From contig OMXK01000014.1 of the NCBI GenBank assembly GCA_900314995.1, positions 1-59,420 of the forward strand: DNA of 59,420 bases. The letters run 5' to 3'. Shown piece by piece: positions 49,826 to 59,273 of this stretch. The DNA comes from an uncultured Prevotella sp. Its GTDB lineage: Bacteria; Bacteroidota; Bacteroidia; Bacteroidales; Bacteroidaceae. The first letter of the stretch is position 1; every line of letters begins with the position of its first letter. The position numbers were made by a program, and so were the translations under genes. The notes beneath the pieces were generated by a model, which worked only from the letters and a program-made list of their open reading frames with translations, made no database searches and was not told where the DNA came from.

Positions 49826-50328
49826 AGCGGATAGGTATATTGAGCGATACGCATAGCTATTGGGACGAGAAATATCTGCACTATTTCGAACCCTGCGATG
49901 AGATATGGCATGCTGGCGATATCGGCAGTGTGGAGGTGGCAGAGAAACTGGCGGCTTTCCGTACGTTCCGGGCTGTGTGTGGCAATTGCGACGGTGGTGA
50001 CCTCAGACTGATGTATCGGGAACTGAACCGTTTTAAGGTAGAGGACGTAGATGTGCTCATCAAGCATATCGGCGGCTATCCCGGTAACTACGATCCCAGT
50101 GTGCGTTCCACGCTTTTCGCCAATCCGCCACAGCTTTTCGTGGCAGGACATTCGCATATCTTGAAGGTGAAGTATGACAAGACACTGAATCTGCTCCACA
50201 TTAATCCAGGTGCTGCCGGCATTCAAGGTTGGCATAAGGAGCGCACGCTCATTAGACTGACCATCGACGGGAAGGAATTCAAGGATCTGGAAGTTATAAC
50301 TTTAGGAAACAATAATACAAGATTATAA
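49822..50328 (+). CDS. YfcE/MJ0936-type metallophosphoesterase
   Basis: A 168-residue cytoplasmic phosphodiesterase of the calcineurin-like fold with two metal ions. The motifs are GILSDTHSYWD (DxH), IWHAGDIGS (GDxxS-like), RAVCGNCDGGD (GNCD) and FVAGHSHILKVKYD (GHSH), which together bind the metals. Known relatives cleave phosphodiesters including 2',3'-cAMP; the natural substrate is unclear. Its ATG overlaps the preceding TGA, and rmlB starts 6 nt behind it. Confidence 0.92.
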   Translation: MKRIGILSDTHSYWDEKYLHYFEPCDEIWHAGDIGSVEVAEKLAAFRTFRAVCGNCDGGDLRLMYRELNRFKVEDVDVLIKHIGGYPGNYDPSVRSTLFANPPQLFVAGHSHILKVKYDKTLNLLHINPGAAGIQGWHKERTLIRLTIDGKEFKDLEVITLGNNNTRL

Positions 50329-50334
50329 TAGAAT

Positions 50335-51471
50335 ATGAAAAGAACAATTGTTATTACTGGTGGCGCAGGTTTTATCGGAAGCCATGTTGTGCGCCTGTTT
50401 GTGAACAAGTATCCCGAGTATCACATCATTAACCTCGACAAACTGACGTATGCCGGTAATCTGGCTAACCTCAAGGACATCGAGGACAAGCCCAACTATG
50501 AGTTTGTGAAAATGGATATATGCGACTTCGAGGCTTTCTACAAGCTGATGCAGGACAAAAAGGTGGATGGTATCATCCATTTGGCTGCCGAGTCACATGT
50601 GGATAGGAGCATCAAGGATCCCTTCACCTTTGCCCAGACCAACGTGATGGGTACACTCTCGCTGCTGCAGGCAGCCAAACTCTATTGGGAGAGCCTCCCT
50701 GAGAAGTATGAGGGCAAGCGGTTCTACCATATCTCTACCGATGAGGTATATGGCGCATTGGAACTGACTCACCCAGAGGGTATCGAACCTCCGTTTACGA
50801 CTACGGCATCAAGCTCTGAGCATCATCTGGCTTATGGCGACAAGTTCTTCTTGGAGACCACGAAGTATCAGCCCCATTCGCCCTATTCGGCCTCGAAGGC
50901 ATCGAGCGACCATTTCGTCCGCGCCTTCCACGATACTTACGGCATGCCCGTCATCGTGACCAACTGCTCGAACAACTATGGTCCCTACCAGTTCCCCGAG
51001 AAGTTGATTCCGCTGTTCATCAACAATATCCGTCACCGCAAGCCGTTGCCTGTCTATGGTAAGGGTGAGAATGTGCGCGACTGGCTGTATGTAGAGGACC
51101 ATGCACGTGCCATCGATGTAATCTTCCATGAAGGTAAAATTGCCGATACTTATAATATCGGTGGTTTCAACGAATGGAAGAACATCGACATCATCAAGGT
51201 GGTGATTAAGACGGTGGATCGTCTGCTTGGCAGAAAAGAAGGCGAGGATATGGATCTCATCACCTTTGTCACCGACCGTGCCGGGCACGATCTGCGCTAT
51301 GCTATCGACAGCACCAAACTCCAGAAAGAACTGGGCTGGGAACCCTCACTGCAGTTCGAGGAAGGCATCGAGAAGACCGTCCGCTGGTATCTCGACAATC
51401 AGGAGTGGCTTGACAATGTGACTTCAGGTGACTACCAGAAGTATTACGATAACATGTACGCTAACCGTTAA
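50335..51471 (+). CDS. rmlB: dTDP-glucose 4,6-dehydratase
   Basis: A 378-residue extended SDR enzyme that converts dTDP-glucose to dTDP-4-keto-6-deoxyglucose, the branch point for rhamnose and amino-deoxysugars. Marks are TIVITGGAGFIGSHVVRLFV, HLAAESHVDRSI, the Thr-Asp-Glu triad in YHISTDEVYGALELT, the catalytic YSASKASSDHFVRAF and NNYGPYQFPEKLIPLFI. A small insertion after EVYGALELTHPEG is common in Bacteroidetes. rmlA, rmlC and rmlD are absent from the window, while FdtA- and FdtB-like genes follow 1.5 and 2.8 kb downstream, which points to an amino sugar rather than rhamnose here. Confidence 0.95.
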   Translation: MKRTIVITGGAGFIGSHVVRLFVNKYPEYHIINLDKLTYAGNLANLKDIEDKPNYEFVKMDICDFEAFYKLMQDKKVDGIIHLAAESHVDRSIKDPFTFAQTNVMGTLSLLQAAKLYWESLPEKYEGKRFYHISTDEVYGALELTHPEGIEPPFTTTASSSEHHLAYGDKFFLETTKYQPHSPYSASKASSDHFVRAFHDTYGMPVIVTNCSNNYGPYQFPEKLIPLFINNIRHRKPLPVYGKGENVRDWLYVEDHARAIDVIFHEGKIADTYNIGGFNEWKNIDIIKVVIKTVDRLLGRKEGEDMDLITFVTDRAGHDLRYAIDSTKLQKELGWEPSLQFEEGIEKTVRWYLDNQEWLDNVTSGDYQKYYDNMYANR

Positions 51472-51472
51472 G

Positions 51473-51772
51473 ATGGATGACCTGACTCGTTCCCTCCATT
51501 CCTTCCTGGTGCATATCGGACTGCATCCGGAGAGCATTACCCCCAAGATGGAGCACTATCTGGAGCATCTGCTCTATCTGCTGCCACCTGAGGAAGAAGA
51601 AGCTGTGACCCATTACTATGGTCTTTTCGGTGCTGAGCGCAAGTCGCTGCAGGAGATTGCCAAAGTGTTCGAACTCTCAGAGGAAAACGCCATGGAGCGC
51701 ATCGATCAGTGTATCCGCAAATTAGCCGTAACCCCCGAGTGGCAAATGATTAAACAAATACAGAAAATATGA
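51473..51772 (+). CDS. Small sigma-70 region 4-like helix-turn-helix protein
   Basis: A 99-residue protein starting 1 nt behind the rmlB stop. The N-terminal half ([20 protein letters not shown]) is helical and unassigned. The second half reads [20 protein letters not shown], then [20 protein letters not shown] and RIDQCIRKL, closely following the sigma-70 region 4 pattern (E..V...YYGL....SL.EIA...LS...V..I...A..KL). Region 2 is absent, so it cannot act as a complete sigma factor. It might be an anti-sigma or DNA-binding regulator. It overlaps purT by 4 nt (ATGA). Confidence 0.7.
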   Translation: MDDLTRSLHSFLVHIGLHPESITPKMEHYLEHLLYLLPPEEEEAVTHYYGLFGAERKSLQEIAKVFELSEENAMERIDQCIRKLAVTPEWQMIKQIQKI

Positions 51773-52974
51773 AGAAGATATTGCTATTAGGCTCAGGAGA
51801 ACTTGGAAAAGAGTTCGTGATAGCCGCCATGCGTGCTGGTCAGTACGTGATTGCCTGTGATCGTTATGATAATGCGCCAGCCATGCAGGTGGCTGATGAA
51901 CGTGAAGTGTTTTCCATGCTTGACGGTGATGCCCTTGAAGCTGTCGTCAAAAAGCATCAGCCAGACATTATCGTTCCTGAGATTGAGGCTATCCGCACTG
52001 AACGCCTCTTTAAGTTCGAGGAACAAGGCATACAGGTCGTGCCATCGGCTCGTGCCGTCAACTACACCATGAACCGTCGCGCCATTCGTGATCTGGCTGC
52101 CAAGGAATTGGGACTTCGCACGGCTAAGTATTTCTACGCAAAGACTTTCGAGGAGTTCAAGGCAGCTGCCGACGAAATAGGATTCCCCTGTGTGGTTAAA
52201 CCTCTGATGTCGTCCTCTGGTCATGGTCAGAGCTATGTACATAACGACGGTGAGTTGGAACAGGCTTTCCGTGAAGCTATGGAGGGCTCGCGTGGTGATG
52301 TGAAAGAAGTGATCATCGAAGAGTTCATCGATTTCGATTCAGAGTTTACACTTCTTACCGTCACCCAGAAAAACGGATGGCCCACCATCTTCTGTCCGCC
52401 TATTGGACACGTCCAGAAGTCAGGCGACTATCGTGAGTCATGGCAGCCCTATAAGATTTCTGATGAGGCGCTTAAGCAGGCACAGTTTATGGCTGACAAA
52501 GTGACGAAGGCTCTGACGGGTGCAGGTATCTGGGGCGTAGAGTTCTTCCTGACAAAACAGGGTGAGGTGATTTTCTCAGAACTGTCGCCGCGTCCGCATG
52601 ATACAGGTATGGTGACGCTTGGTCATACCACGAACCTCTCTGAGTTCGAACTGCATTTCCGTGCCGTTATGGGTCTGCCTATTCCTGCCATTCATCTGGA
52701 GCATGCAGGAGCAAGTGCGGTGATCCTGTCACCCACCGAGGCTTCGAGCCCCGTAGACAGATCGCTGTTGCCTTACAACCTCGATGAGGCTCTGAAGGAG
52801 GATCGTACCCGCATCCGCATCTTTGGAAAGCCCGAGGCTCACAAGGGCCGCCGTATGGGTGTAGTGCTCTGTTACGGAGAGGTGGGCGATGATGTCAATG
52901 CCCTTCGCGACAAGGCAAAGCGTCTGGCAAAGACGGTGTTAGGAACTGACCCCTATGCAAAGCTTAGAGATTAA
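51769..52974 (+). CDS. purT: Formate-dependent phosphoribosylglycinamide formyltransferase
   Basis: A 401-residue ATP-grasp enzyme that makes formyl-GAR from GAR, formate and ATP, the folate-independent route of purine step three. Marks: [40 protein letters not shown]-like [40 protein letters not shown] (phosphate loop), [18 protein letters not shown] and [18 protein letters not shown] (metal site). Its length is normal. It overlaps the gene before it and the FdtA-like gene behind it (20 nt), so it is co-translated with amino-sugar genes, an unusual setting. Confidence 0.96.
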   Translation: MKKILLLGSGELGKEFVIAAMRAGQYVIACDRYDNAPAMQVADEREVFSMLDGDALEAVVKKHQPDIIVPEIEAIRTERLFKFEEQGIQVVPSARAVNYTMNRRAIRDLAAKELGLRTAKYFYAKTFEEFKAAADEIGFPCVVKPLMSSSGHGQSYVHNDGELEQAFREAMEGSRGDVKEVIIEEFIDFDSEFTLLTVTQKNGWPTIFCPPIGHVQKSGDYRESWQPYKISDEALKQAQFMADKVTKALTGAGIWGVEFFLTKQGEVIFSELSPRPHDTGMVTLGHTTNLSEFELHFRAVMGLPIPAIHLEHAGASAVILSPTEASSPVDRSLLPYNLDEALKEDRTRIRIFGKPEAHKGRRMGVVLCYGEVGDDVNALRDKAKRLAKTVLGTDPYAKLRD

Positions 52975-53368
52975 GATTATCGAACTGCCAAAGATCATGG
53001 ATCCTCGCGGCAATCTGACATTTGCCGAGGCTCTGACGATGGTGCCATTCGACATCAAGCGGGCCTATTGGGTCTATGACGTTCCTGGTGGCGAAAGTCG
53101 TGGCGGTCATGCACATAAACGTTTAAAGCAGTTTGTCGTAGCGTTGAGTGGGTCTTTCCACGTGACGCTCGACAACGGCTATGAACGTAAGACCGTTCTC
53201 TTGAATCATCCTTGGCAAGGGCTGCTGATAGATGTCAATACCTGGCGGACGCTTGATGATTTCTCATCAGGGGCGGTTTGTCTCGTGCTGGCATCCGAGC
53301 ATTATGAAGAGGATGATTATATCTACGATTATGATGATTTCCTGAAATACGTCGGATGTTCGAAATAG
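52955..53368 (+). CDS. dTDP-4-keto-6-deoxyglucose 3,4-ketoisomerase, FdtA/QdtA-like
   Basis: A 137-residue cupin that moves the keto group from C4 to C3 of the rmlB product. The family marks are [40 protein letters not shown] with the catalytic His pair in [25 protein letters not shown], and [20 protein letters not shown], then [20 protein letters not shown]. Whether the product leads to Fuc3N (FdtA) or Qui3N (QdtA) cannot be told from the sequence. It overlaps purT by 20 nt and the FemAB-like gene by 13 nt. Confidence 0.9.
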   Translation: MQSLEIKIIELPKIMDPRGNLTFAEALTMVPFDIKRAYWVYDVPGGESRGGHAHKRLKQFVVALSGSFHVTLDNGYERKTVLLNHPWQGLLIDVNTWRTLDDFSSGAVCLVLASEHYEEDDYIYDYDDFLKYVGCSK

Positions 53369-54294
53369 TTAGATATACTTCAGCGCATCATGACGAATGG
53401 AACAGGTTCGTGGCTGCATCGAAAAACGGCACTTTCCTTTTCGATCGCCGCTTCATGGACTATCATGCCGACCGTTTTGAAGACTGTTCGCTGATGATCT
53501 ACCGTCGTGGGGTGCTGTATGCCTTACTGCCTGCAAATATCAAGGGTGAAGTGCTAACCAGTCATGGCGGATTGACCTACGGCGGTCTGGTTATGAGCGA
53601 TAAATGTACTGCCAAAGGTGTTCAGGAGGCTTTTGAAGCTATCAATGATTACCTGCGCGTCATCGCTGTCAGAAAGGTGGTGTATAAGGCGATTCCCTGG
53701 ATTTATCACCAGCAACCGGCAGAGGAGGATCTGTTTGCGCTGACGAGTGTCTGCTTTGCGCGACTTATTATCCGTGATATTTCTTCAGCCATCATCTCTG
53801 AGCGTCGTCTGCCCTTTACAGAATCCCGTCGCTCGGGTATCCGGAAAGCACAACGAAAGGGATTGCAAGTGCGGGAGAGCACAGACTTTGCTGCTTTCTG
53901 GCAGGTGCTGAATGCAAACTTGACGAAGAAATATGGTGTTCGTCCTGTGCATTCGGCAGAGGAACTGATACTTCTGAATAGTCGTTTCCCTGATAAAATT
54001 CGATTGTTTATGGTCTTCGATGGTGAGCAGGTGTTGGGTGGAACTGTGCTGTTCCTCACGCCGCAGGTGCTGCATACCCAGTATATCTCCGCCACTGCTG
54101 AAGGTAAGGCTTGTGGTGCTATCGACTTGTTATTTGATGAACTGCTTCACAAGGTCTTTGCCACTTACCGCTACATCGACTTCGGCAAATCCACCAGCAA
54201 CGACAGTGCCGATCTGAATGCCCAGCTTATCTTTCAGAAAGAAGGCTTTGGCGCTAGGGCTGTTTGCTATGACACTTATGAATGGACGCTATGA
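53356..54294 (+). CDS. FemAB/GNAT-fold acyltransferase-like protein
   Basis: A 312-residue cytoplasmic protein with two GNAT-like halves. The first includes [20 protein letters not shown] and [20 protein letters not shown]; the second includes [20 protein letters not shown] and [20 protein letters not shown], then [20 protein letters not shown] and [20 protein letters not shown], which match the FemAB-type acetyltransferase pattern. Between the ketoisomerase and the aminotransferase one expects an N-acyltransferase; usual FdtC/QdtC enzymes are left-handed beta-helix proteins, so this could be a different solution. Overlaps of 13 and 4 nt couple it to both neighbours. Acting on the amino sugar is inference. 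Confidence 0.75.
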   Translation: MFEIVRYTSAHHDEWNRFVAASKNGTFLFDRRFMDYHADRFEDCSLMIYRRGVLYALLPANIKGEVLTSHGGLTYGGLVMSDKCTAKGVQEAFEAINDYLRVIAVRKVVYKAIPWIYHQQPAEEDLFALTSVCFARLIIRDISSAIISERRLPFTESRRSGIRKAQRKGLQVRESTDFAAFWQVLNANLTKKYGVRPVHSAEELILLNSRFPDKIRLFMVFDGEQVLGGTVLFLTPQVLHTQYISATAEGKACGAIDLLFDELLHKVFATYRYIDFGKSTSNDSADLNAQLIFQKEGFGARAVCYDTYEWTL

Positions 54295-55391
54295 TAAAGT
54301 ATCTCGATCTGAAGAGAATCAACGATCAGCACGATGCCGAACTGCGTGAGGCCATCAGTCGGGTTATCGATAGTGGTTGGTATCTGAAGGGTGAGGCTAC
54401 TCGTTTGTTTGAGAGCCATTATGCTGCTTTTATCGGCAGCCGTTATTGCGTTGGCTGCGGTAATGGGCTCGATGCATTGACGCTGATATTCCGAGCCTAT
54501 ATCGAGATGGGTGTCATGCAGGAAGGTGATGAGGTTATCGTACCGGCGAATACCTATATCGCAAGTATATTAGCCATAACAGCCTGCGGACTGACTCCAG
54601 TCCTGGTGGAACCGTCACTTGATACTCTTCAGATTGACGATGAAAAGATAGAGCGTGCCATCACCCCTCGTACACGGGCTCTGCTGATTGTCCACCTCTA
54701 TGGCATTTGTGCCTATACAGAGCATATTGGCGATATTTGCAAGTGTCATGGTCTTAAACTGATAGAAGACAATGCACAGGCTCATGGTTGTAGCTTTGGT
54801 GCGCATACGACGGGCTCTTTAGGCGTTGCTGCAGGGCATAGCTTCTATCCGGGAAAGAATCTGGGCGCCTTAGGTGATGCCGGGGCTGTGACGACTGATG
54901 ATGCACAGTTGGCAGATATTGTTAGGGCACTGGGCAACTATGGGAGTTTTCAGAAGTATGTTCATGATTACCAGGGGCGCAATTCCCGTATGGATGAAAT
55001 ACAGGCAGCATTGCTGGATGTGAAACTGAAATATCTTGTTCAAGACAATGCCCGCCGTAAGGAAATTGCCTCTATATATATTAATAAGGTGAAGAATCCT
55101 CTGATACGGATTCCTATGCCTGAACGTGATTCTGTTTGGCACATCTTCCCTGTATTCTGTGACAAGCGTGATGCGTTACAGTCGTATCTTCACGAACACG
55201 GGGTTGAGACACAGATCCATTATCCGACCCCTCCGCATCGACAGAAGTGTTATGCGGAATGGAATGCCTGCTCATTGCCTATTACGGAGCAGATTCATTC
55301 GCAGGAATTGAGTATCCCTTGTCATCAGGCGATGACAAACGAAGAAGCCGAAAATGTTGTCGGTCTCCTCAATGCATTCACACGGTTATAG
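54291..55391 (+). CDS. DegT/DnrJ/EryC1-type sugar aminotransferase, FdtB/QdtB-like
   Basis: A 366-residue PLP enzyme that adds an amino group to a nucleotide-linked keto sugar, here most likely at C3. Marks: [89 protein letters not shown], and the PLP Lys in [20 protein letters not shown], then [20 protein letters not shown]. The ATG at 54291 overlaps the preceding stop (ATGA); an ATG at 54282 is also in frame. It is the last gene of the long plus-strand operon and converges with lutC. Confidence 0.9.
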   Translation: MIKYLDLKRINDQHDAELREAISRVIDSGWYLKGEATRLFESHYAAFIGSRYCVGCGNGLDALTLIFRAYIEMGVMQEGDEVIVPANTYIASILAITACGLTPVLVEPSLDTLQIDDEKIERAITPRTRALLIVHLYGICAYTEHIGDICKCHGLKLIEDNAQAHGCSFGAHTTGSLGVAAGHSFYPGKNLGALGDAGAVTTDDAQLADIVRALGNYGSFQKYVHDYQGRNSRMDEIQAALLDVKLKYLVQDNARRKEIASIYINKVKNPLIRIPMPERDSVWHIFPVFCDKRDALQSYLHEHGVETQIHYPTPPHRQKCYAEWNACSLPITEQIHSQELSIPCHQAMTNEEAENVVGLLNAFTRL

Positions 55392-55424
55392 CCGTAACTG
55401 ATTCCTGCCGAGACTTCGCTTTCG

Positions 55425-56018
55425 TTATTCCGGTAGTAACAGCACTGTGACACTGCGCGCAGCCTGGGCACCCATCACCAGCACTTGTGCTATATCTGCG
55501 GTCTTCGAAGGACCACTGATGAAGGTGCCGTAGCCGTCGTATGTCTGGTCGAACTCAATGCGTTTGTATGCCTCGTGCATATTGTTCACAATCTGCGACT
55601 TCGGTAACAGGATAATCAGGTTCTCGGAGATAAAGCAGACAGCCTTCTCCTTCATCTGCTGGGGAATCCAGATGCAGGCATTCTCTGCCACGCCGAACTT
55701 TCCGCGGATGATGCCAACATCAGTGCCGTTCAGAGCCTGTGCACTTTCGATGGTGTCAGGATTGCGGGTGGCAATCGTGATTTCAGGCAGGTTAGAGGCG
55801 ATCTCCTTGGCATCGGGATAGAGTTCCTTGATCATCTGGTTAATGTTCTGACCTTCTTTCACCTCCACCACATGTCCTCCTACACACTCGGTCATCGTCG
55901 TGAACTGCAACAGGGGGTCAGGGTAGGTGACTGCCTTGATGTCGTCGAGCGAAGGCATGTCAAATTTCTGCTTTATGTTTCTTCTGTATTTCGACAGAAT
56001 GACTTCTTTGCTACTCAT
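55425..56018 (-). CDS. lutC: Lactate utilisation protein C (LutC/YkgG family)
   Basis: A 197-residue cytoplasmic protein of the LUD domain family, part of the LutABC complex that oxidises L-lactate to pyruvate. The chosen start at 56018 (MSSKEVILSKYRRNIKQKFD) lies 26 nt behind lutB; an in-frame ATG at 56069 would overlap lutB. The LUD pattern is visible in VTYPDPLLQFTTMTECVGGH, TDVGIIRGKFGVAENACIWI, LIILLPKSQIVNNMHEAYKR and GYGTFISGPSKTADIAQVLV with the GPSxTADI signature. It is the last gene of the operon. Confidence 0.9.
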   Translation of the reverse strand: MSSKEVILSKYRRNIKQKFDMPSLDDIKAVTYPDPLLQFTTMTECVGGHVVEVKEGQNINQMIKELYPDAKEIASNLPEITIATRNPDTIESAQALNGTDVGIIRGKFGVAENACIWIPQQMKEKAVCFISENLIILLPKSQIVNNMHEAYKRIEFDQTYDGYGTFISGPSKTADIAQVLVMGAQAARSVTVLLLPE

Positions 56019-56044
56019 ATTGTTTTCGAATCTATTACCGATTA

Positions 56045-57418
56045 TTATTTTACTTTGCCCTTCTTCCACATGGCATGGAATGTCTCCTTCGGGAAAGTCA
56101 TCATCTTATGGCCTTCTGCCCATGGATTCAGTTTCAGGTTCATCAGGGGCGAAGGTATCAGGTTGGCCATTGGAGCCATGGCTGTGGCTGCGTTGTAGAT
56201 GCCGCTGCTGCCATAGAGCACACTCATACCCTTACACATGAGCTTCTTCTGAGGATTGGCTGTCCCGAATTCGTCAAGTTGCTGGCGCCACAGGTAGATC
56301 TGGTCGCCAAGGTTCACCTTTACGGGGCAGAGTGTCTGACAACTGTTGCAGAGTGTGCAGGCGCTGACATTGCCGGAGTGCTTTTGTGGATTACGGAGCA
56401 TACCGAGGTTGATGCCGATAGGCCCGGGAATGAAATAACTGTAGGAATAACCGCCACTGCGACGATACACGGGACAGCTGTTCATGCATGATCCGCAACG
56501 GATACACTTCAGTGATTCCCAGTGTTCAGGATTGCTGATCCACTCGCTGCGGCCATTGTCTACCAGGATGATGTGCATCGGTTCTGCCGTTGGACGGGCC
56601 TTGCGGAAATGTGAGGTGTAGGTGGTTGTGGGCTGACCAGTTCCTGCGCGGCAGAGCATGCGCTGGAATACGGCCAGACAATCATAGTCGGGGATGATTT
56701 TCTCCAGGCCGATGGCGGCGATGTGCAACTTCGGGCATGAAGTCGACATGTCGGCATTGCCTTCGTTGGTGCATACCACGATATCGCCTGTGGAGGCAAT
56801 GCCGAAGTTGCCGCCCGTCATACCGGCATCTGCCGTGAGGAATTCGTTACGCAGACTGAGACGGGCGCGATAAGTGAGATAGGTGGGGTCGTGATTGCCT
56901 TTCTCCGTCGAGATACCTTTCTCTTCGAACAGCTCGCCTACGTCGTCGTGGTTCAGATGGATGGCGGGCATCACGATGTGACTCGGCTTCTGACCCTTCA
57001 GCTGGATGATGCGCTCGCCGAGGTCAGTCTCCACGACCTCGATGCCCTTCGCTTCCAGATAGGGGTTCATCTCGCACTCTTCTGTCAGCATCGACTTCGA
57101 CTTTACCATCTTCTTCACGTTGTGCTGCTTCAGAATGCCGTACACAATCTGATTGAATTCGCGGGCATCCTTAGCCCAATGGACGATGCAACCGTTCTTT
57201 TCTGCATTCGTAGAGAACTGGTCGAGATATTCGTCTAGGTGGGTGATGGTATGTCGCTTGATCAACGAGGCCTTTTCTCGTAACTGCTCCCACTCGTCAA
57301 GACCGTATGCCATTTTGTCACGTTTGGTGCGTACTGACCAGAAAGTGGCATCGTGCCACTTGGCGTATGTCTGGTTCTTCAAGAACTCTTTTGCTGCTTT
57401 GCTATGTCCTGTACTCAT
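56045..57418 (-). CDS. lutB: Lactate utilisation iron-sulphur protein B
   Basis: A 457-residue iron-sulphur protein. A LUD domain (about 60-290; LDEYLDQFSTNAEKNGCIVH, MTGGNFGIASTGDIVVCTNE) is followed by two 4Fe-4S motifs, CIRCGSCMNSCPVYRR near residue 310 and SACTLCNSCQTLCPVKVNLG near residue 360, and a C-terminal domain (PLMNLKLNPWAEGHKMMTFP). It passes electrons from lactate in the LutABC complex. It starts 48 nt behind lutA, across a short tandem repeat. Confidence 0.93.
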   Translation of the reverse strand: MSTGHSKAAKEFLKNQTYAKWHDATFWSVRTKRDKMAYGLDEWEQLREKASLIKRHTITHLDEYLDQFSTNAEKNGCIVHWAKDAREFNQIVYGILKQHNVKKMVKSKSMLTEECEMNPYLEAKGIEVVETDLGERIIQLKGQKPSHIVMPAIHLNHDDVGELFEEKGISTEKGNHDPTYLTYRARLSLRNEFLTADAGMTGGNFGIASTGDIVVCTNEGNADMSTSCPKLHIAAIGLEKIIPDYDCLAVFQRMLCRAGTGQPTTTYTSHFRKARPTAEPMHIILVDNGRSEWISNPEHWESLKCIRCGSCMNSCPVYRRSGGYSYSYFIPGPIGINLGMLRNPQKHSGNVSACTLCNSCQTLCPVKVNLGDQIYLWRQQLDEFGTANPQKKLMCKGMSVLYGSSGIYNAATAMAPMANLIPSPLMNLKLNPWAEGHKMMTFPKETFHAMWKKGKVK

Positions 57419-57420
57419 AA

Positions 57421-57466
57421 TTCTTCACTCAAAATTCTTCACTCTTCACTTTTCACTCTTCACTCA
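57421..57466. repeat. 7-nt tandem repeat between lutA and lutB
   Basis: TTCACTC or TTCACTT occurs five times within 46 nt (for example TTCACTCTTCACTTTTCACT). It fills the whole gap between the lutA stop and the lutB start. The unit is the same as at 46275-46306. Confidence 0.75.
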
Positions 57467-58204
57467 TCAGAGCCCGGCGGCCAGGATTTCTACCACATGC
57501 TTGAACTGGATGTTCATGCCTTCTTTCTTAGCGATACCGGCCATGTGCATCAGACAGGAACAGTCTGGCCCCGTCACATAACTGGCACCAGTCTGAATAT
57601 GACGCTCCACCTTGTCCCTACCCATCTGGGCGCTGACGGCAGTCTCTTCTATAGCGAACATACCGCCGAAACCACAGCACTCGTCAGGACGCTCGGGCTC
57701 TACCACCTGAATGCCGTCGACCAGTTCTAACAGGTCTTTTATCTTGTTGAACTTTGGTACATTCTCCTCGCTGGGCGAACTGAGCCCGAGTTCTCTGACA
57801 CCATGGCATGAGTTGTGGAGACTAACCTTGTGGGGGAAGGTGCCGAGACGCCTGTCCACTCTGATGACGTCGTGCAGGAATTCTACCACGTCCATAATCT
57901 TCTCGGAAGTGGTGCATTCATGATGACCTTTCAATAGTCTTGGATAGTTTAACTTCACGAAAGCCGTGCAACTGACAGATGGTGCTACGACATAATCAAA
58001 CCCCTTGAACTTGTCTTCGAACTTTTCCGCAAGCGGAATGGCCTGCTTCTCAAATCCGGCATTCGCCATGGGCTGTCCACAGCAGGTTTGATTGAGTGGA
58101 TAATCCACATCAAGCCCCAAATGTGTTAGTAGTTTGTATGTGGCGACACCCACTTCCGGGTAGACCACATCAACATAACAGGGAATAAAAAGACCGATCT
58201 TCAT
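57467..58204 (-). CDS. lutA: Lactate utilisation protein A (CCG-domain protein)
   Basis: A 245-residue protein with two cysteine-rich CCG domains, as in heterodisulphide reductase subunits. The first has GLFIPCYVDVVYPEVGVATY and NQTCCGQPMANAGFEKQAIP, then VVAPSVSCTAFVKLNYPRLL; the second has VSLHNSCHGVRELGLSSPSE and ECCGFGGMFAIEETAVSAQM, then GPDCSCLMHM. It is the first gene of lutABC and has its own promoter. With lutB and lutC it forms the cytoplasmic L-lactate oxidising complex known from Bacillus; a lactate permease is not in the window. Confidence 0.93.
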   Translation of the reverse strand: MKIGLFIPCYVDVVYPEVGVATYKLLTHLGLDVDYPLNQTCCGQPMANAGFEKQAIPLAEKFEDKFKGFDYVVAPSVSCTAFVKLNYPRLLKGHHECTTSEKIMDVVEFLHDVIRVDRRLGTFPHKVSLHNSCHGVRELGLSSPSEENVPKFNKIKDLLELVDGIQVVEPERPDECCGFGGMFAIEETAVSAQMGRDKVERHIQTGASYVTGPDCSCLMHMAGIAKKEGMNIQFKHVVEILAAGL

Positions 58205-58242
58205 ATTTGTTAGTGTATTACTTATAGTCTGTAAGTCGGGTA

Positions 58243-58250
58243 CAAATATA
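58243..58250 (-). promoter_or_regulatory. -7 promoter element of the lutABC operon
   Basis: Minus strand TATATTTG followed by TACCC, 38 nt upstream of the lutA start; matches TAnnTTTG. Confidence 0.6.
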
Positions 58251-58338
58251 GTGAAAAAGTTTCAAAAATACTAATAATTACATATTTTCTATTCTTATTT
58301 TATAGTTTATTAAAAGTATTTGCTTAACTTTGTGGCAT

Positions 58339-58346
58339 TATATTTG
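58339..58346 (+). promoter_or_regulatory. -7 promoter element of the Bax-inhibitor-like gene
   Basis: TATATTTG, 34 nt before the start codon. A TTTG at 58319-58322 lies upstream with a rather short spacer of 16 nt. Confidence 0.5.
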
Positions 58347-58380
58347 TATGATGATGAATGTAGAACGATAAAATAAGATT

Positions 58381-59106
58381 ATGCGTATGAATTATAATGA
58401 ATTGAATTTTGATGCCGTGACACGTGAGCGGGAGCTCTCGGTGTCGGCAGCCTTTCCCGTCTTGATGCGGAAAGTTTATGTGTGGATGACTTTGGCACTG
58501 GTGCTTACAGGTGTGACAGCGTATGGTGTGGCTACAAGCCCAGGCATTATGAATGCTTTGTTTACCAACCAGCTTCTTTTTTGGGGATTGGTCATTGCAG
58601 AGTTCGCATTAGTGATTGGTATTAGCGCAGCCATCAATAAACTGTCGCTGACAACTGCCACTTTGATGTTTGTGCTTTATTCTGTCATCAATGGCGCAGT
58701 GCTCTCGTCAATCTTCATCATCTATACGATGTCGAGTATTGCGAGTGTGTTCTTTATCACTGCAGGTACTTTTGCCGTCATGGCGCTCATCGGTTATACC
58801 ACCAAGACCGATTTGTCATCTATGGGGAAGATCCTCTTTATGGCACTGATTGGTATTATCATTGCCACGGTCGTGAATATTTTCCTGAAGAGCACAGGCC
58901 TTGAGATGATCCTGAGCTATCTGGGTGTTTTGGTCTTCGTCGGCTTGACGGCTTATGACTCCCAGAAGATCAAGAACATGCTACTGATGGCTCCTGATGC
59001 AAGTGAAGGTGCCCAGAAATTGGCTTTACTGGGTGCTCTTACCCTCTATCTTGACTTCATCAATCTCTTTATTTATCTGCTGAGAATTTTTGGCCGCCGA
59101 GAGTAG
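58381..59106 (+). CDS. Bax inhibitor-1/YccA family membrane protein
   Basis: A 241-residue inner-membrane protein with seven hydrophobic segments. The N-terminal ERELSVSAAFPVLMRKVYVW and WMTLALVLTGVTAYGVATSP begin the domain; ALIGYTTKTDLSSMGKILFM and GVLVFVGLTAYDSQKIKNML are the family's conserved parts, the latter with the Asp implicated in pH-dependent gating of the bacterial homologue BsYetJ, followed by the final helix LALLGALTLYLDFINLFIYL. Members are calcium-leak channels or protease regulators. Start: ATG 58381 or ATG 58387 (MNYNELNF). It is a single gene with a terminator behind it. Confidence 0.92.
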   Translation: MRMNYNELNFDAVTRERELSVSAAFPVLMRKVYVWMTLALVLTGVTAYGVATSPGIMNALFTNQLLFWGLVIAEFALVIGISAAINKLSLTTATLMFVLYSVINGAVLSSIFIIYTMSSIASVFFITAGTFAVMALIGYTTKTDLSSMGKILFMALIGIIIATVVNIFLKSTGLEMILSYLGVLVFVGLTAYDSQKIKNMLLMAPDASEGAQKLALLGALTLYLDFINLFIYLLRIFGRRE

Positions 59107-59132
59107 TTCTCGTGCGTACATTATTATATATT

Positions 59133-59171
59133 ATATGGGAATTTTGCTATGCAATAGCACGATTCCCATAT
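59133..59171 (+). terminator. Terminator of the Bax-inhibitor-like gene
   Basis: Arms ATATGGGAAT and ATTCCCATAT with an inner GCTAT/ATAGC pairing, followed by TTTT. It closes the last protein gene before the rRNA promoter. Confidence 0.75.
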
Positions 59172-59273
59172 TTTTATGCTGCAAGAATAGTCTATTTTGT
59201 CAGTAATTCCGAAAAAGTTTATGTATTTCTGAAAATTTATGCTTAAAAATTTGGAGGGTATTGATATTTGTTG

